DNA from: Bacteroidota bacterium
Lineage (GTDB): Bacteria; Bacteroidota; Bacteroidia; B-17B0; Aurantibacillaceae
DNA length: 64,000 bases
NCBI GenBank assembly: GCA_021156365.1
Contig: JAJNDK010000008.1
Span: forward strand, 248,001 to 312,000
Direction of reading: 5' to 3'
Position 1 is the first letter of the stretch. Each line of letters begins with the position of its first letter. The notes beneath the pieces are model-generated. The model saw only the letters and a program-made list of their open reading frames with translations, had not been told where the DNA came from and made no database searches. Shown piece by piece: positions 7,436 to 15,728 of the stretch. Position numbers and translations under genes: made by a program.

Positions 7436-8416
7436 ATGAAAAAATTGCTAACCCTTTTGGCTTTAGGTTTTTATACCTTTTCATACTCACAAAACGAAGC
7501 TACGACCAGTCTTTTGACTGAATCGGACAAACTGAAGAAAGAACAGGCAGACAGCCTCAAAAACTGGAAAAAAGGTGGTGTTATGACCATTTCAGGACAA
7601 CAGGTATCGCTTACCAACTGGGCTGCCGGTGGGCAGAGCGCTATCTCTGCCAATGGGATCGTAAGCTTATTTGCCACTTATGTAAAAGGAAAAAATACCT
7701 GGTCAAACAACCTGGATATGGGTTATGGTCTGATCCGCCAGGGAGAAAGCAAAAACTGGTGGAAAAATGATGATCGTATCCAGATCACATCCAAATACGG
7801 AAGAAAGGCCTTTGATCATGTCTTCTACACCGGGCTCGTGGATTTTAAAACACAATTTGCTCCGGGTTACAATTATCCGAACGATTCGGTTGTTATCTCC
7901 AATTTCCTTGCTCCGGGTTATGGCCTGGTAGCGCTTGGTTTGGATTATAAGCCGAACGAAAATTTCTCCTTATTAGTAGCGCCTTTAACGGGAAAATTCA
8001 CCATTGTAAATGATCAGACATTAGCAGATGCCGGTGCTTTCGGAGTTGATAAAGCTGAACTATACATCAGCGCAGCAGGCGATACAACTGTTACGAGAAG
8101 AGGTTTAAAACACCGGGAGGAATTCGGGGGATACATTAAAATGCAATACAAAGAGCAGATCATGGAGAATGTAACTTTTCAGACCATGCTCGAGCTATTT
8201 ACCAACTACCTTGAAGAACCAGGCAACATTGACGTTAACTGGACAACACTCACTTCGATGAAAGTGAACAAATACATTTCCGCTACACTCAGCACGCAGC
8301 TTATCTACGACGATGACATTAAGATCGTTCGCAGCAGCGGCAGCAAAAAAGGCTCCATTGGTCCTGACGTACAGTTCAAACAGGTATTGGGGATAGGCTT
8401 CTCCTACAAGTTCTGA
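7436..8416 (+). CDS. DUF3078 family outer-membrane protein
   Basis: 326 aa with a Sec signal peptide (hydrophobic 3-16, cleavage after FSYSQ). The signature stretch W-KKGGVMTISGQQVSLTNWAAGG, then NLDMGYGLIRQG, KNDDRIQITSKYGRKA and a C-terminal beta strand ending in Phe (IGFSYKF) are what I know of DUF3078 proteins, which are predicted outer-membrane beta-barrels of unknown function common in Bacteroidota. Alternating hydrophobic strands run through the whole length and fit a barrel. It is followed 40 nt later by a lipoprotein gene on the same strand, so the two may be co-transcribed. No biochemical role can be assigned. Confidence 0.85.
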   Translation: MKKLLTLLALGFYTFSYSQNEATTSLLTESDKLKKEQADSLKNWKKGGVMTISGQQVSLTNWAAGGQSAISANGIVSLFATYVKGKNTWSNNLDMGYGLIRQGESKNWWKNDDRIQITSKYGRKAFDHVFYTGLVDFKTQFAPGYNYPNDSVVISNFLAPGYGLVALGLDYKPNENFSLLVAPLTGKFTIVNDQTLADAGAFGVDKAELYISAAGDTTVTRRGLKHREEFGGYIKMQYKEQIMENVTFQTMLELFTNYLEEPGNIDVNWTTLTSMKVNKYISATLSTQLIYDDDIKIVRSSGSKKGSIGPDVQFKQVLGIGFSYKF

Positions 8417-8456
8417 TCGCTTGTACGTGCCGTTTTTTCTGCGTAAATTGCCTATT

Positions 8457-9764
8457 ATGAAAAGAGCTTTTTCGGGCATATACCTCCTTTCCCTGCTGGT
8501 CTTTTTGCTTTCCGCCTGTAAAAAAGAAAAGAAAGACACCATACCTCCAACTATAGATGTGATCCTTCCTGCTTCGGGAGCGGCCTATGATATGTTTGAT
8601 ACCATTGTTATTTCCGGCAACCTGAAGGATGAAACAGGTGTTCAACGACTGGAGATCACACTCCGCGATCAAAACGGCGACCTGGCCCAGCCCGGTGTTA
8701 TCCTCAACGTGTCAGGTACAGATTATCCGCTCAATGCTTTAATAGAGCTGTATGAATATCGTATGCCTACCGGCAATTACACTCTGGAGTTTTCGCTCAG
8801 CGACGGGAACAATGTAACGATCAAATCGGTTCCGATATATATTACCGAATCGCCTTTCCTAAAAAAAGGATATTACTTCGTTGCCCGGAATGCCACCGAA
8901 CATTTTTATTACCGCACGGATACCAATTATACACAAAGCAATGTTATCCATCATACGGGATCGTTCGAAGGCGCTGCGATCACCAACTATTATCAGCAGC
9001 TTTATACTGCCAGCGGCATCGGGCAGAATTTCAGAACCTATAACATGCATACCAATATCGTTAAATGGACCTTGAGCAATGCGGTTACCGGAGCCAATAC
9101 AACCTGCTGCATAAGCGATGGAAAAAATGTATACCTGGGCAAGAACGATGGAAATGTATATAAATACAACTCGGATGGCGCTATCATACGGTCTTATTTA
9201 ACAAGCGAGGTCAATTATTTCGTTAAATATATTTATTACTGCGATGCCTACCTGGTCGTTTGCCTGCAGGATATGTCGTCGACGAATGTAAAGAAAACAT
9301 TGGTATTCGATAGCTCTACGGGTATCGTCCGGAAAGTGATCCAGAACACGGATATAAGAGCGGCTTGCCTGAAATCGGCTTATGAGATCTACCTGTTCTC
9401 CAACAATCCTTCCGGACACGCAGTTATTGAGATCCTGACACTACCGGGAGGAAGCATTCAGCAGCGTTTCGATTTCGGTGCGTATGAAGCCTATGGTGCA
9501 TGCATGGTCGATAACAATACGCTTTTGCTTTCCACTTCGGAAGGAAAGATCTGGCAGTATCAAAACAGTACTACCAATGTGATCCCGGTGTTGAATACAG
9601 TACAGGCCAAACAAATGAAATACTCCGGACGGGCGCGGGAGCTGTATGTAGCCTCCGACAGGAATTTTTACGTGTACGGTGTCGCTCCTTTTTTACTGAC
9701 TCCCAAAAGCAATACGGTGCGCAACGATACGATCGCGGATTTCCAGGTGATCTTTAATAAATAG
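8457..9764 (+). CDS. lipoprotein with Ig-like domain and beta-propeller
   Basis: 435 aa from ATG 8457; upstream in-frame codons to 8421 lack a signal. The lipoprotein signal has hydrophobic 8-18 and the lipobox LSAC with Cys21. Residues about 28-130 (PPTIDVILPASGAAYD, GNLKDETGVQRLEITLRD) look like the Ig-like domain of DUF4625-type lipoproteins. Residues about 140-435 consist of repeated four-strand units with short YxG/DGKNVYLGKNDG-like motifs, consistent with a PQQ/WD40-like beta-propeller. Probably anchored at the outer membrane. Next to the DUF3078 gene. Substrate or role unknown. A similar propeller lipoprotein lies at 59508-60608. Confidence 0.7.
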   Translation: MKRAFSGIYLLSLLVFLLSACKKEKKDTIPPTIDVILPASGAAYDMFDTIVISGNLKDETGVQRLEITLRDQNGDLAQPGVILNVSGTDYPLNALIELYEYRMPTGNYTLEFSLSDGNNVTIKSVPIYITESPFLKKGYYFVARNATEHFYYRTDTNYTQSNVIHHTGSFEGAAITNYYQQLYTASGIGQNFRTYNMHTNIVKWTLSNAVTGANTTCCISDGKNVYLGKNDGNVYKYNSDGAIIRSYLTSEVNYFVKYIYYCDAYLVVCLQDMSSTNVKKTLVFDSSTGIVRKVIQNTDIRAACLKSAYEIYLFSNNPSGHAVIEILTLPGGSIQQRFDFGAYEAYGACMVDNNTLLLSTSEGKIWQYQNSTTNVIPVLNTVQAKQMKYSGRARELYVASDRNFYVYGVAPFLLTPKSNTVRNDTIADFQVIFNK

Positions 9765-9774
9765 CGTGGGGGAT

Positions 9775-10009
9775 TTAACCGCTCGCGTAGCGAAGCCTCG
9801 CGAGAACGCAAAGTTGTATTGTCTTAAGGTTCGCGCAAAGACGCAGAGAGCGCAAAGCTTTTTATGGAAGAGACGTGAAGATCTTCTATTCTGCTTTTTT
9901 TAAAATCCAATACCTTTCCCTTCAATATAATTCAACAATTTTTTCCGGAATTTCTCTGCGCTCTCTGCGTCTCTGCGTGCCAAAATCCTTCGCGAGAATT
10001 TTTGGTTAA
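9775..10009. repeat. TTAACC-bounded inverted-repeat element between convergent genes
   Basis: A 235-bp element starts TTAACC and ends GGTTAA. The left arm holds CTCGCG-tagcgaagc-CTCGCGAG and CGCAAAGACGCAGAGAGCGC (9834-9853). The right arm (9951-10004) is its inverted counterpart with CGCTCTCTGCGTCTCTGCG. The motif is an 8-9 bp periodic (A/G)CGCA(A/G)AG. It fills the gap between two convergent genes, from 11 nt after one stop to 1 nt from the other. Related copies lie at 13941-14009 and 53620-53830. Transcripts from either side would form a long hairpin, so a bidirectional terminator or a REP-like mobile repeat are both possible. Confidence 0.75.
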
Positions 10010-10010
10010 G

Positions 10011-10688
10011 CTATTCCCCCTTCACTATAATAAAATTCAGGTTAAAGCTAAAGCCATAACCGCTTCCTTTCCATTTGGAGATCACAAATATATTAGCGAG
10101 CTCATCATTGCTCTTCATTTTGGAATAATTCACAAAAGGTGTGTAGAACGACATTCCTACTCCTACCCGCTTCGCAATAACGAACTGCGGGCTTAGCTGG
10201 AACTGGAAATACGGACCGTTCCCTCTGATGATGTTGCCTTCATTATTGTTCGATGCGAGTTTGATATTATCATTATAGTACAGATGCGAGCCTCCTACAC
10301 CCAATCCGGCAGAAAGATTGAATATTTTTTTATCCACCAGGTGATAATTCGCAGTGAGCATATAATCCTGCGATTTGGCTGTAGCAGCTGCCGTACCATT
10401 GCTGCTGTCGCCGGAAGTATAATATGTATTGAGCTTTACCCGCAGGCCCAGTGCCAGTTTTTTGATCACTGCATAATCGCCGCCGAATGAGAAATTCCGG
10501 TTGGCGGCTTTATCTGTTGTTTGCCTGTTTTCGGACACACCATTAATATTGATATGCTGCGTGTATTTCACATCATAGATCTCAATACCGAAATTGGTAT
10601 GGGCGGAGATCGTTTCTTTATTAAAATTTTGTGCAAAAGCAGTTGCTCCAAGTGTAAGGCATAACGCCATCAGTTTAAAAACTTTCAT
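10011..10688 (-). CDS. outer-membrane beta-barrel protein
   Basis: 225 aa from ATG 10688 (MKVFKLMALCLTLG); the frame continues upstream to 10799 but that part lacks a signal and overlaps non-coding DNA. Signal peptide cleaved after ATAFA. The mature part is a run of amphipathic strands (NFSFGGDYAVIKKLALGLRVKLN, YMLTANYHLVDKKIF, SAGLGVGGSHLYY, YFQFQLSPQFVIAKRVGVGMSFY) ending SFNLNFIIVKGE, the usual look of an 8-stranded outer-membrane barrel. No family recognised. It is convergent with the lipoprotein at 8457-9764, separated by the repeat element, and its upstream region carries the 21-bp array. Confidence 0.65.
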   Translation of the reverse strand: MKVFKLMALCLTLGATAFAQNFNKETISAHTNFGIEIYDVKYTQHININGVSENRQTTDKAANRNFSFGGDYAVIKKLALGLRVKLNTYYTSGDSSNGTAAATAKSQDYMLTANYHLVDKKIFNLSAGLGVGGSHLYYNDNIKLASNNNEGNIIRGNGPYFQFQLSPQFVIAKRVGVGMSFYTPFVNYSKMKSNDELANIFVISKWKGSGYGFSFNLNFIIVKGE

Positions 10689-10815
10689 AAACAGGTGTAT
10701 GATCAAATATACAAATTTCCTGCTTTTTATTTGCAGGTAATAAACAGATCTTCCGGGATGCAATCTGCTTTTTCGAATGTATAAACCGAAAATACGCATG
10801 CTGTCATAGAAATAT

Positions 10816-11194
10816 CAACAGTGTATACAGCATTTGCACCTGCGGGAATTGAAAATACACCGGTGTAAACCGATTTTACACCAGTGAGCAAGTGATCATC
10901 ACCGGTGTAAACCAATTTTATAGCAGTGAGCAAGGGATCATCACCGGTGTAAACCGATTTTGCACCAGTGAGCAACCGATCATTACCGGTGTAAACCGAT
11001 TTTACACCAGTGAGCAACCGATCATCACCGGTGCAAAATGAATTTAAACCTGCGAAAAATTGATCCACACCGGTGCAAAATGAATCTATACCTGCGAAAA
11101 TTGGAACTATACCCGTTAAAAGGAGATACAGCAGAGGTATAAACCGGATCTGCACCTGCGAAAATTTGAACTATACCAGTAAAAAAGGGATGAT
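10816..11194. repeat. 18-unit tandem array, 21-bp period, with CACCGGTG palindromes
   Basis: Units begin at 10816 and every 21 bp after it, with a 1-nt insertion between 11110 and 11153. Central units alternate between a type starting with the self-complementary CACCGGTG (10858, 10900, 10942, 10984 with one change, 11026, 11068) and a type starting CACCAGTG or AACCTGCG (10879, 10921 with changes, 10963, 11005, 11047). The palindrome therefore recurs every 42 bp, four helical turns. Edge units are decayed. It lies in the 532-bp gap between the barrel gene and the reductase gene. A minus-strand frame stays open through it only because 21 is a multiple of 3. Possible DNA-binding array; protein coding not supported. 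Confidence 0.85.
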
Positions 11195-11220
11195 GACAGC
11201 GCTTTCTGCGGGCTAAACTA

Positions 11221-12303
11221 TCAAATAGCGTCGTAATCCACCACTAACTTCTCTGTGAGCGGGTGGGCCTGGCAGGTGAGGATAAAGCCTTCTTCCACTT
11301 CACTGTCGGTAAGTGCAAAGTTGGCATCCATTTTTGCTTTTCCTTCGATCACTTTTGCACGGCAGGTACAGCAAACAGCACCTTTGCAGCTGTATGGAAC
11401 ATCCACACCTGCATCGAGGGCAGCGTCCAGCACATTGATACCGTTCGTGTTGAGCTTGAACGAAGTTTCCATACCGTACTGGATCACCGTTACATTGCTG
11501 TTAACAGCTTCGCCTGATGGGGCTGCTTTTCCTTCGGCTGCTGCTACCGCTTCTATTACGGCGGTGAAATATTCGATGTGAACGCGTTTGCTCTCTACTT
11601 TCAGCTTTTCCAGACCTTGTTTTACATTCTCCATCATGGGTCCGGGACCACAGATAAAATATTCATTATCGAGATGGAGCCCGATATGTCCTTCGGAAAA
11701 GGCAATTACTTTTTCCGGTGTTATGAAGCCTTTGTAAAGCTCGTTGATCTCCGCTTCCGGTTTGTCGAATACATTGATCACTTTCAGCCTGTCGGCATAT
11801 TCGGATGCTAATTTTTTGATCTCGGCATCAAAGATCACCGATTTCTCATCGCGGTTGGCATAGAACAGCACAACCGTGCTTTGTTTTTCGATATACAATA
11901 CGCTTTTCAGGATACTCATCATCGGGGTGATCCCGCTGCCACCTGCAAAAAGCACGTAATTCTTTTTATTGGAGCCGGAAAGCACACTGTGAAAATTTCC
12001 CATCGGTGTCATTACCTCCATCACATCCCCCACTTTGAGATGGCGGTTGATATTGGTAGAGGCTCTTCCCCCTTCCACTTCCTTTACGGCAATGCGAAGG
12101 TCCTTTTCGCTGAACGGGGAGGTACAGATCGAATAAGAACGGCGGATCTCCTCACCGTTTACCGTCAGCTTCAGGGTAAGATACTGCCCCTGTTTGAACT
12201 GGTAGTCGGCCATCAATTGAGGTGGCACCTCAAACGAAACGGATACGGCATCTGCAGTCTCTCTTCTTACATCCTTAACCTTAAGCGAATGGAATTTTGC
12301 CAT
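11221..12303 (-). CDS. PaaE-like flavin/[2Fe-2S] NAD(P)H oxidoreductase
   Basis: 360 aa from ATG 12303 (MAKFHSLKVKDV); the frame runs further upstream into the promoter. Domain order: FAD-binding barrel (about 1-105, with RSYSICTSP), NAD(P)-binding domain (about 110-235, GGSGITPMMSIL and CGPGPMM), and C-terminal plant-type ferredoxin with Cys306, 311, 314 and 344. This is the arrangement of the phenylacetyl-CoA epoxidase reductase PaaE and related electron-transfer subunits, which pass electrons from NADPH to a diiron oxygenase. No paaA-D genes are nearby, so the physiological partner is unknown; it may serve the hydroxylase-family enzyme at 14500-15303, but that is only a guess from proximity. 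Divergent from rbfA. Confidence 0.85.
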   Translation of the reverse strand: MAKFHSLKVKDVRRETADAVSVSFEVPPQLMADYQFKQGQYLTLKLTVNGEEIRRSYSICTSPFSEKDLRIAVKEVEGGRASTNINRHLKVGDVMEVMTPMGNFHSVLSGSNKKNYVLFAGGSGITPMMSILKSVLYIEKQSTVVLFYANRDEKSVIFDAEIKKLASEYADRLKVINVFDKPEAEINELYKGFITPEKVIAFSEGHIGLHLDNEYFICGPGPMMENVKQGLEKLKVESKRVHIEYFTAVIEAVAAAEGKAAPSGEAVNSNVTVIQYGMETSFKLNTNGINVLDAALDAGVDVPYSCKGAVCCTCRAKVIEGKAKMDANFALTDSEVEEGFILTCQAHPLTEKLVVDYDAI

Positions 12304-12323
12304 TTTGGAATAATTTTGGACTG

Positions 12324-12353
12324 CAAAAATAGTAAAATAGCCCCAACAAGCAA
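12324..12353 (-). promoter_or_regulatory. promoter of the PaaE-like gene: TTG-N19-TATTTTTG
   Basis: The -33 TTG (12351-12353) and -7 TATTTTTG (12324-12331) are separated by 19 nt on the minus strand. This is the only promoter in the window where I see both Bacteroidota elements at canonical spacing. Start near 12317, leader about 14 nt. Confidence 0.6.
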
Positions 12354-12360
12354 TTTTTAG

Positions 12361-12368
12361 TACTTTTG
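12361..12368 (+). promoter_or_regulatory. -7 box TACTTTTG for rbfA
   Basis: Exact TAnnTTTG match ending 4 nt before ATG 12373, so initiation would coincide with the start codon and the rbfA mRNA would be leaderless. Confidence 0.4.
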
Positions 12369-12372
12369 TTGC

Positions 12373-12708
12373 ATGGAAAGTGTAAGACAAAGCAAGGTAA
12401 ACCGTTTACTTCAAAAGGAGCTCGCCGAAATATTCAGAAGCGAATCGAAAACCCTGCTGGAAGGGGCCTTTATCTCGGTTACCCAGGTGCGCGTTACTCC
12501 CGATCTGGGGCTGGCGAAAGTGTACCTGAGCATTATGCTGCCAAAAGACAAGGAAAAAGCCCTGGAATTGGTAAATTCACAGAAATTTGCGATCCGGAAG
12601 CTCCTGATCGCGAAGATCCGCAACCAGTTCAAAGCCATGCCCGAACTGATCTTTTATATCGACGATTCACTGGATTATGCCGAAAGGATCGATCAATTGC
12701 TGAAGTAA
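12373..12708 (+). CDS. rbfA: ribosome-binding factor A
   Basis: 111 aa, single KH-like domain. It binds the 30S subunit and helps late maturation of 16S rRNA (5' helix 1). Recognised from RQSKVNRLLQKELAEIF, VTQVRVTPDLGLAKVYLSI and the C-terminal PELIFYIDDSLDYAERIDQLL, the usual end of the family. Start is the ATG 4 nt after a -7 box. Its stop is 3 nt before the start of the LolC/E-like permease, a pairing I know to be frequent in Bacteroidota, implying one transcript and perhaps translational coupling. Confidence 0.93.
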   Translation: MESVRQSKVNRLLQKELAEIFRSESKTLLEGAFISVTQVRVTPDLGLAKVYLSIMLPKDKEKALELVNSQKFAIRKLLIAKIRNQFKAMPELIFYIDDSLDYAERIDQLLK

Positions 12709-12711
12709 GGA

Positions 12712-13938
12712 TTGAACTTAGCTTTTTACATAGCCAAACGCTACATTGTTTCCAAAAAGTCGAACAATGCCATCAATATTATTTCCTGGATCTCCGTATC
12801 GGCTATTGCTGTAGGCACCGCCGCGCTTATTATTGTGCTTAGCGGGATGAACGGGCTCACCGGACTGGTGGAAAGCCTCTACAATTCCTTCGACAGTGAT
12901 ATCGAGATCCGGGCGGCAAAAGGAAAAAGCTTTGAGGTGAACGAGGAGCTGAATAAAAAGATCCGATCCATCGAGGGAATTACCGATGTGGGCTATTCCA
13001 TCGAAGACAATGCGCTGCTGAAATTAGAAGATAAACAAACAGTGGTAACTGTAAAGGGTGTAAGCAAACAATTCAAATCCATTACTTCTTTCGACACACT
13101 TGTGTTTGAAGGCGATTACCTGCTGCGCAAAGGAAATACCTGGTACGGTGTATTTGGTAAAGGGGTGGCTTACCGGATCGGGGCCAGCGTTAATGACCTG
13201 TATACTCCCATAAGCATCTACAGCCCGAAAAGAGGAAAATCCAATTCGCTGAACCCCGAAGACGCCTTCAATGAATTTAAGCTTTATCCTTCGGGGCTAT
13301 TCAGTATCAACGACGAGTTCGATTATAAATACATCCTTGTGGACATCGACCTGGCAAGAGAGCTGTTCGATTACACCAATGAAGTAACTTCTATAGAGCT
13401 AAGCTGCGACCGCAATGCAGACATCGGAGAGATCCAGGATAAACTACAGGCTGTTATCGGCACGGGCTTCGTTACTAAGAATCGTTTCCAGCAGAACGAA
13501 ACGCTGTTCAAAACCCTGCAGACAGAGAAACTGCTTACTTTCCTCATCCTCACTTTTATACTGATCGTTGCCACCTTCAATATCATAGGAGCGCTTACGA
13601 TGCTGATCATCGAAAAGAAAAAGGATATTGTGATCCTGAATAATATGGGTGCTGATGCACGCCTGATCCGGAGGATCTTTCTGACAGAAGGTTTCCTGAT
13701 CACGATCATAGGCGCCAGTGTCGGGCTTTTCATAGGACTGGGGCTATGCTGGCTGCAGATCAAAACCGGTTTTATCACGTTCGATGAAGGTTATGTGGTA
13801 AGTGCGTATCCGGTACGGATCATGTGGACGGATTTCTTCTCTATATTAGGTGTGGTATTGGTGATCGGATTTTTTGCTGCCTGGTACCCGGTGCGGATCT
13901 TCACTAATAAAAGTATCAATAAGGATTTTGCGGAGTAG
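12712..13938 (+). CDS. FtsX/LolC-E-like ABC transporter permease
   Basis: 408 aa starting at TTG 12712 (reads MNLAFYIAKRYIVSKKSNNAIN), 3 nt after the rbfA stop with an AGG just upstream; there is no ATG that would keep the conserved N-terminus. Architecture: TM1 about 24-46, a large periplasmic MacB_PCD-like domain about 50-265, then three helices about 270-300, 318-345 and 370-392 forming the FtsX domain. This matches permeases of the lipoprotein-releasing LolCDE group, which extract lipoproteins from the inner membrane, but no ATPase gene is adjacent. Function by family is probable, substrate not proven. Confidence 0.85.
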   Translation: MNLAFYIAKRYIVSKKSNNAINIISWISVSAIAVGTAALIIVLSGMNGLTGLVESLYNSFDSDIEIRAAKGKSFEVNEELNKKIRSIEGITDVGYSIEDNALLKLEDKQTVVTVKGVSKQFKSITSFDTLVFEGDYLLRKGNTWYGVFGKGVAYRIGASVNDLYTPISIYSPKRGKSNSLNPEDAFNEFKLYPSGLFSINDEFDYKYILVDIDLARELFDYTNEVTSIELSCDRNADIGEIQDKLQAVIGTGFVTKNRFQQNETLFKTLQTEKLLTFLILTFILIVATFNIIGALTMLIIEKKKDIVILNNMGADARLIRRIFLTEGFLITIIGASVGLFIGLGLCWLQIKTGFITFDEGYVVSAYPVRIMWTDFFSILGVVLVIGFFAAWYPVRIFTNKSINKDFAE

Positions 13939-13940
13939 GC

Positions 13941-14009
13941 TTAAACCGCAAAGCACGCTCGCGAAGCCTCGCGAGAAAATGTACGCAAAGAGCGCAGAGA
14001 AGTCTGCCG
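13941..14009. repeat. single arm of the TTAACC/CGCAAAG repeat
   Basis: Begins TTAAACCGCAAAG, contains the hairpin CTCGCG-aagcCT-CGCGAG and then ACGCAAAGAGCGCAGAG. It is the same building block as the left arm at 9775-9860, without an inverted partner, and lies between two genes of the same orientation. Confidence 0.65.
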
Positions 14010-14067
14010 TTTTTATATTCGTCTGAAAAACTGTAACTTTCTTCGTTAATTTCGTTATTCCTTCAGC

Positions 14068-14484
14068 ATGAAAAATCCTAAACCTATCGTTAAGATCCTT
14101 ACCATTCTTGGTTTTGTCACGCTTATTACCGGCTTCGTTGCATACCGCGCAGGTAGCTTTGAGAACAAACCGGCGGAGATAGATGCAGGAGAGCGGGATG
14201 CTTCCGACACACCGGATGTGAAACAGGCAAATGCCAATGATTCTTCTGCAACCAGCCCTTTTTACCTGGATGAAACGATGTCAAGCTCCAAATCGGGATA
14301 TGTTTTTGATGAAGAACTGGTATCGAAAGAAGACAGCGTAAAGAAAACAGAGAAGAAAAAGAAAAACACTGCTAACAATAACACTAGCCCTCAAAAACCA
14401 AAAACGCAGACGTTGATCATGGGCAGCTCCAAATCCGACAAAATGTTCACACCGCAAGACGACACTATCCGCAAGAAAAAATAA
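14068..14484 (+). CDS. small membrane-anchored protein of unknown function
   Basis: 138 aa. One N-terminal transmembrane helix (about 8-26, IVKILTILGFVTLITGFVAY), then a long polar region rich in Ser, Asp, Lys and Asn with no obvious fold: SSSKSGYVFDEELVSKEDSVKKTEKKKK and a basic end DDTIRKKK. It resembles Bacteroidota inner-membrane proteins with a disordered periplasmic tail. I do not recognise a family. Followed 15 nt later by the hydroxylase-family gene, so likely co-transcribed. Confidence 0.6.
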   Translation: MKNPKPIVKILTILGFVTLITGFVAYRAGSFENKPAEIDAGERDASDTPDVKQANANDSSATSPFYLDETMSSSKSGYVFDEELVSKEDSVKKTEKKKKNTANNNTSPQKPKTQTLIMGSSKSDKMFTPQDDTIRKKK

Positions 14485-14499
14485 GCTCTTTTTCTACCC

Positions 14500-15303
14500 A
14501 TGAATTTAGTAAGTCTCATAGAAGCGACCGGGCTCAGCATCGTTTTCCTGCTGCTGGTGTTTGTACCGATGGAGAAGATCTTTCCCGCCAAACAGGGACA
14601 GAAGATCTTGCGGCCTCACTGGTTTGTGGATCTGTGTTTTTTCCTCGGACAGTATTTTATATTCGGGGCTGCGGTACTCTGGGCACTCAGCTATTTCAGT
14701 TTTTTTTTGGACGATATTGTTCCGGCAGGTTTCCGGAATGCAGTAGCCTCCCAATCCTGGTGGCTGCAGGCTATCGAAGTGATCGTTTTCAGTGATCTTA
14801 TTATTTACTGGGGGCATCGCCTTCAGCACAAGGTTGGTTTTCTCTGGCGGTTCCATAAGGTGCATCACAGTGCGGAGCATCTCGATTGGCTGGCAGCACA
14901 CCGGGAACACCCACTGGATACTATTTACACGGTTGGCCTCATCAATCTGCCGGCTTTTGTGTTAGGATTCCCTTTGGAAACGATCGCAGGTTTGATCGCG
15001 TTCAGAGGCATCTGGGCGATCTACATTCATTCCAATGTACGTTTGCCTATCGGTCCGCTGCGTATGCTGATCGGAGCGCCGGAGCTGCATCACTGGCACC
15101 ATGATCTGAACAGGGACGCCGGTAATTACGCCAATATTTCCCCACTTATGGATCTGATCTTCGGCACCTATGTATGCCCCGATAAAGAACCGGAAAAATT
15201 CGGGATCAAAGAAGAATTTCCGAAAAGCTATTTTGGGCAACTGCTGCATCCTTTGCTGCCGGCTGCCTGGACGAAGAAGAAAACAAATGATCCTTCGGGC
15301 TGA
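14500..15303 (+). CDS. sterol desaturase / fatty acid hydroxylase family enzyme
   Basis: 267 aa integral-membrane diiron enzyme. Helices about 7-25, 43-65, 85-105 and 140-165. The family's histidine clusters are all present: HRLQH, HKVHHS, HREHP and ELHHWHHD, which bind two irons for O2-dependent hydroxylation or desaturation of a lipid. Known members hydroxylate fatty acids, carotenoids or sterols; the substrate cannot be read from sequence. Bacterial hydroxylases of this family may make hydroxylated lipids of the envelope. Stop is 2 nt from the stop of the convergent membrane protein. Confidence 0.85.
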   Translation: MNLVSLIEATGLSIVFLLLVFVPMEKIFPAKQGQKILRPHWFVDLCFFLGQYFIFGAAVLWALSYFSFFLDDIVPAGFRNAVASQSWWLQAIEVIVFSDLIIYWGHRLQHKVGFLWRFHKVHHSAEHLDWLAAHREHPLDTIYTVGLINLPAFVLGFPLETIAGLIAFRGIWAIYIHSNVRLPIGPLRMLIGAPELHHWHHDLNRDAGNYANISPLMDLIFGTYVCPDKEPEKFGIKEEFPKSYFGQLLHPLLPAAWTKKKTNDPSG

Positions 15304-15305
15304 AA

Positions 15306-15707
15306 CTATTTTATTCGCCTACTGAGAAAGTTGTATACAAACACCCCGGGGATAATGCCAATACCGATCGGGATGAGCAGTTCGTAACTGATCATACTTT
15401 CCCGCCAGCCCATATACAAAAAGCTAAGACCGGTCATTGCTGCAGAAGTGATGAGACCGGAGATCCCGGAAATAATATATCGTTTGTAATTGACAAGCAC
15501 GCCGCCCAGCAAACCGGAGCAGATATTGATGAGCCACACTTCTCCTTTTTCGAGGCTGTATTTAGGGGATTGATGGTCTATATATTCTCTTCGAAAACCA
15601 AGGTGAACCATCACCAAAGCCACAGTGCTGATAAAGCACAGGCAACCAATGATAAACAGGATCCCTTCCAGGCGGTTCTTTTGTTTGAATGTTTCTTCCA
15701 CTGTCAT
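15306..15707 (-). CDS. four-helix membrane protein of unknown function
   Basis: 133 aa with four predicted helices (about 17-38, 56-72, 77-98, 105-126) and short polar loops, ending in RRIK. No catalytic motif and no family recognised. It is the last gene of a minus-strand set reaching back to 19638 and is separated by 21 nt from the next gene upstream, so co-transcription is likely. Confidence 0.6.
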   Translation of the reverse strand: MTVEETFKQKNRLEGILFIIGCLCFISTVALVMVHLGFRREYIDHQSPKYSLEKGEVWLINICSGLLGGVLVNYKRYIISGISGLITSAAMTGLSFLYMGWRESMISYELLIPIGIGIIPGVFVYNFLSRRIK

Positions 15708-15728
15708 AGCGCTATAGATAAACTGAAA

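Noticed and set aside
10727-11155. A 142-codon minus-strand frame with a 14-residue repeat (TGDDRLLTGVKSVY type).
   Set aside because: It starts at GTG, has no ribosome signal, and stays open because the 21-bp DNA period is a multiple of three. The DNA period and palindrome explain it better than coding selection.
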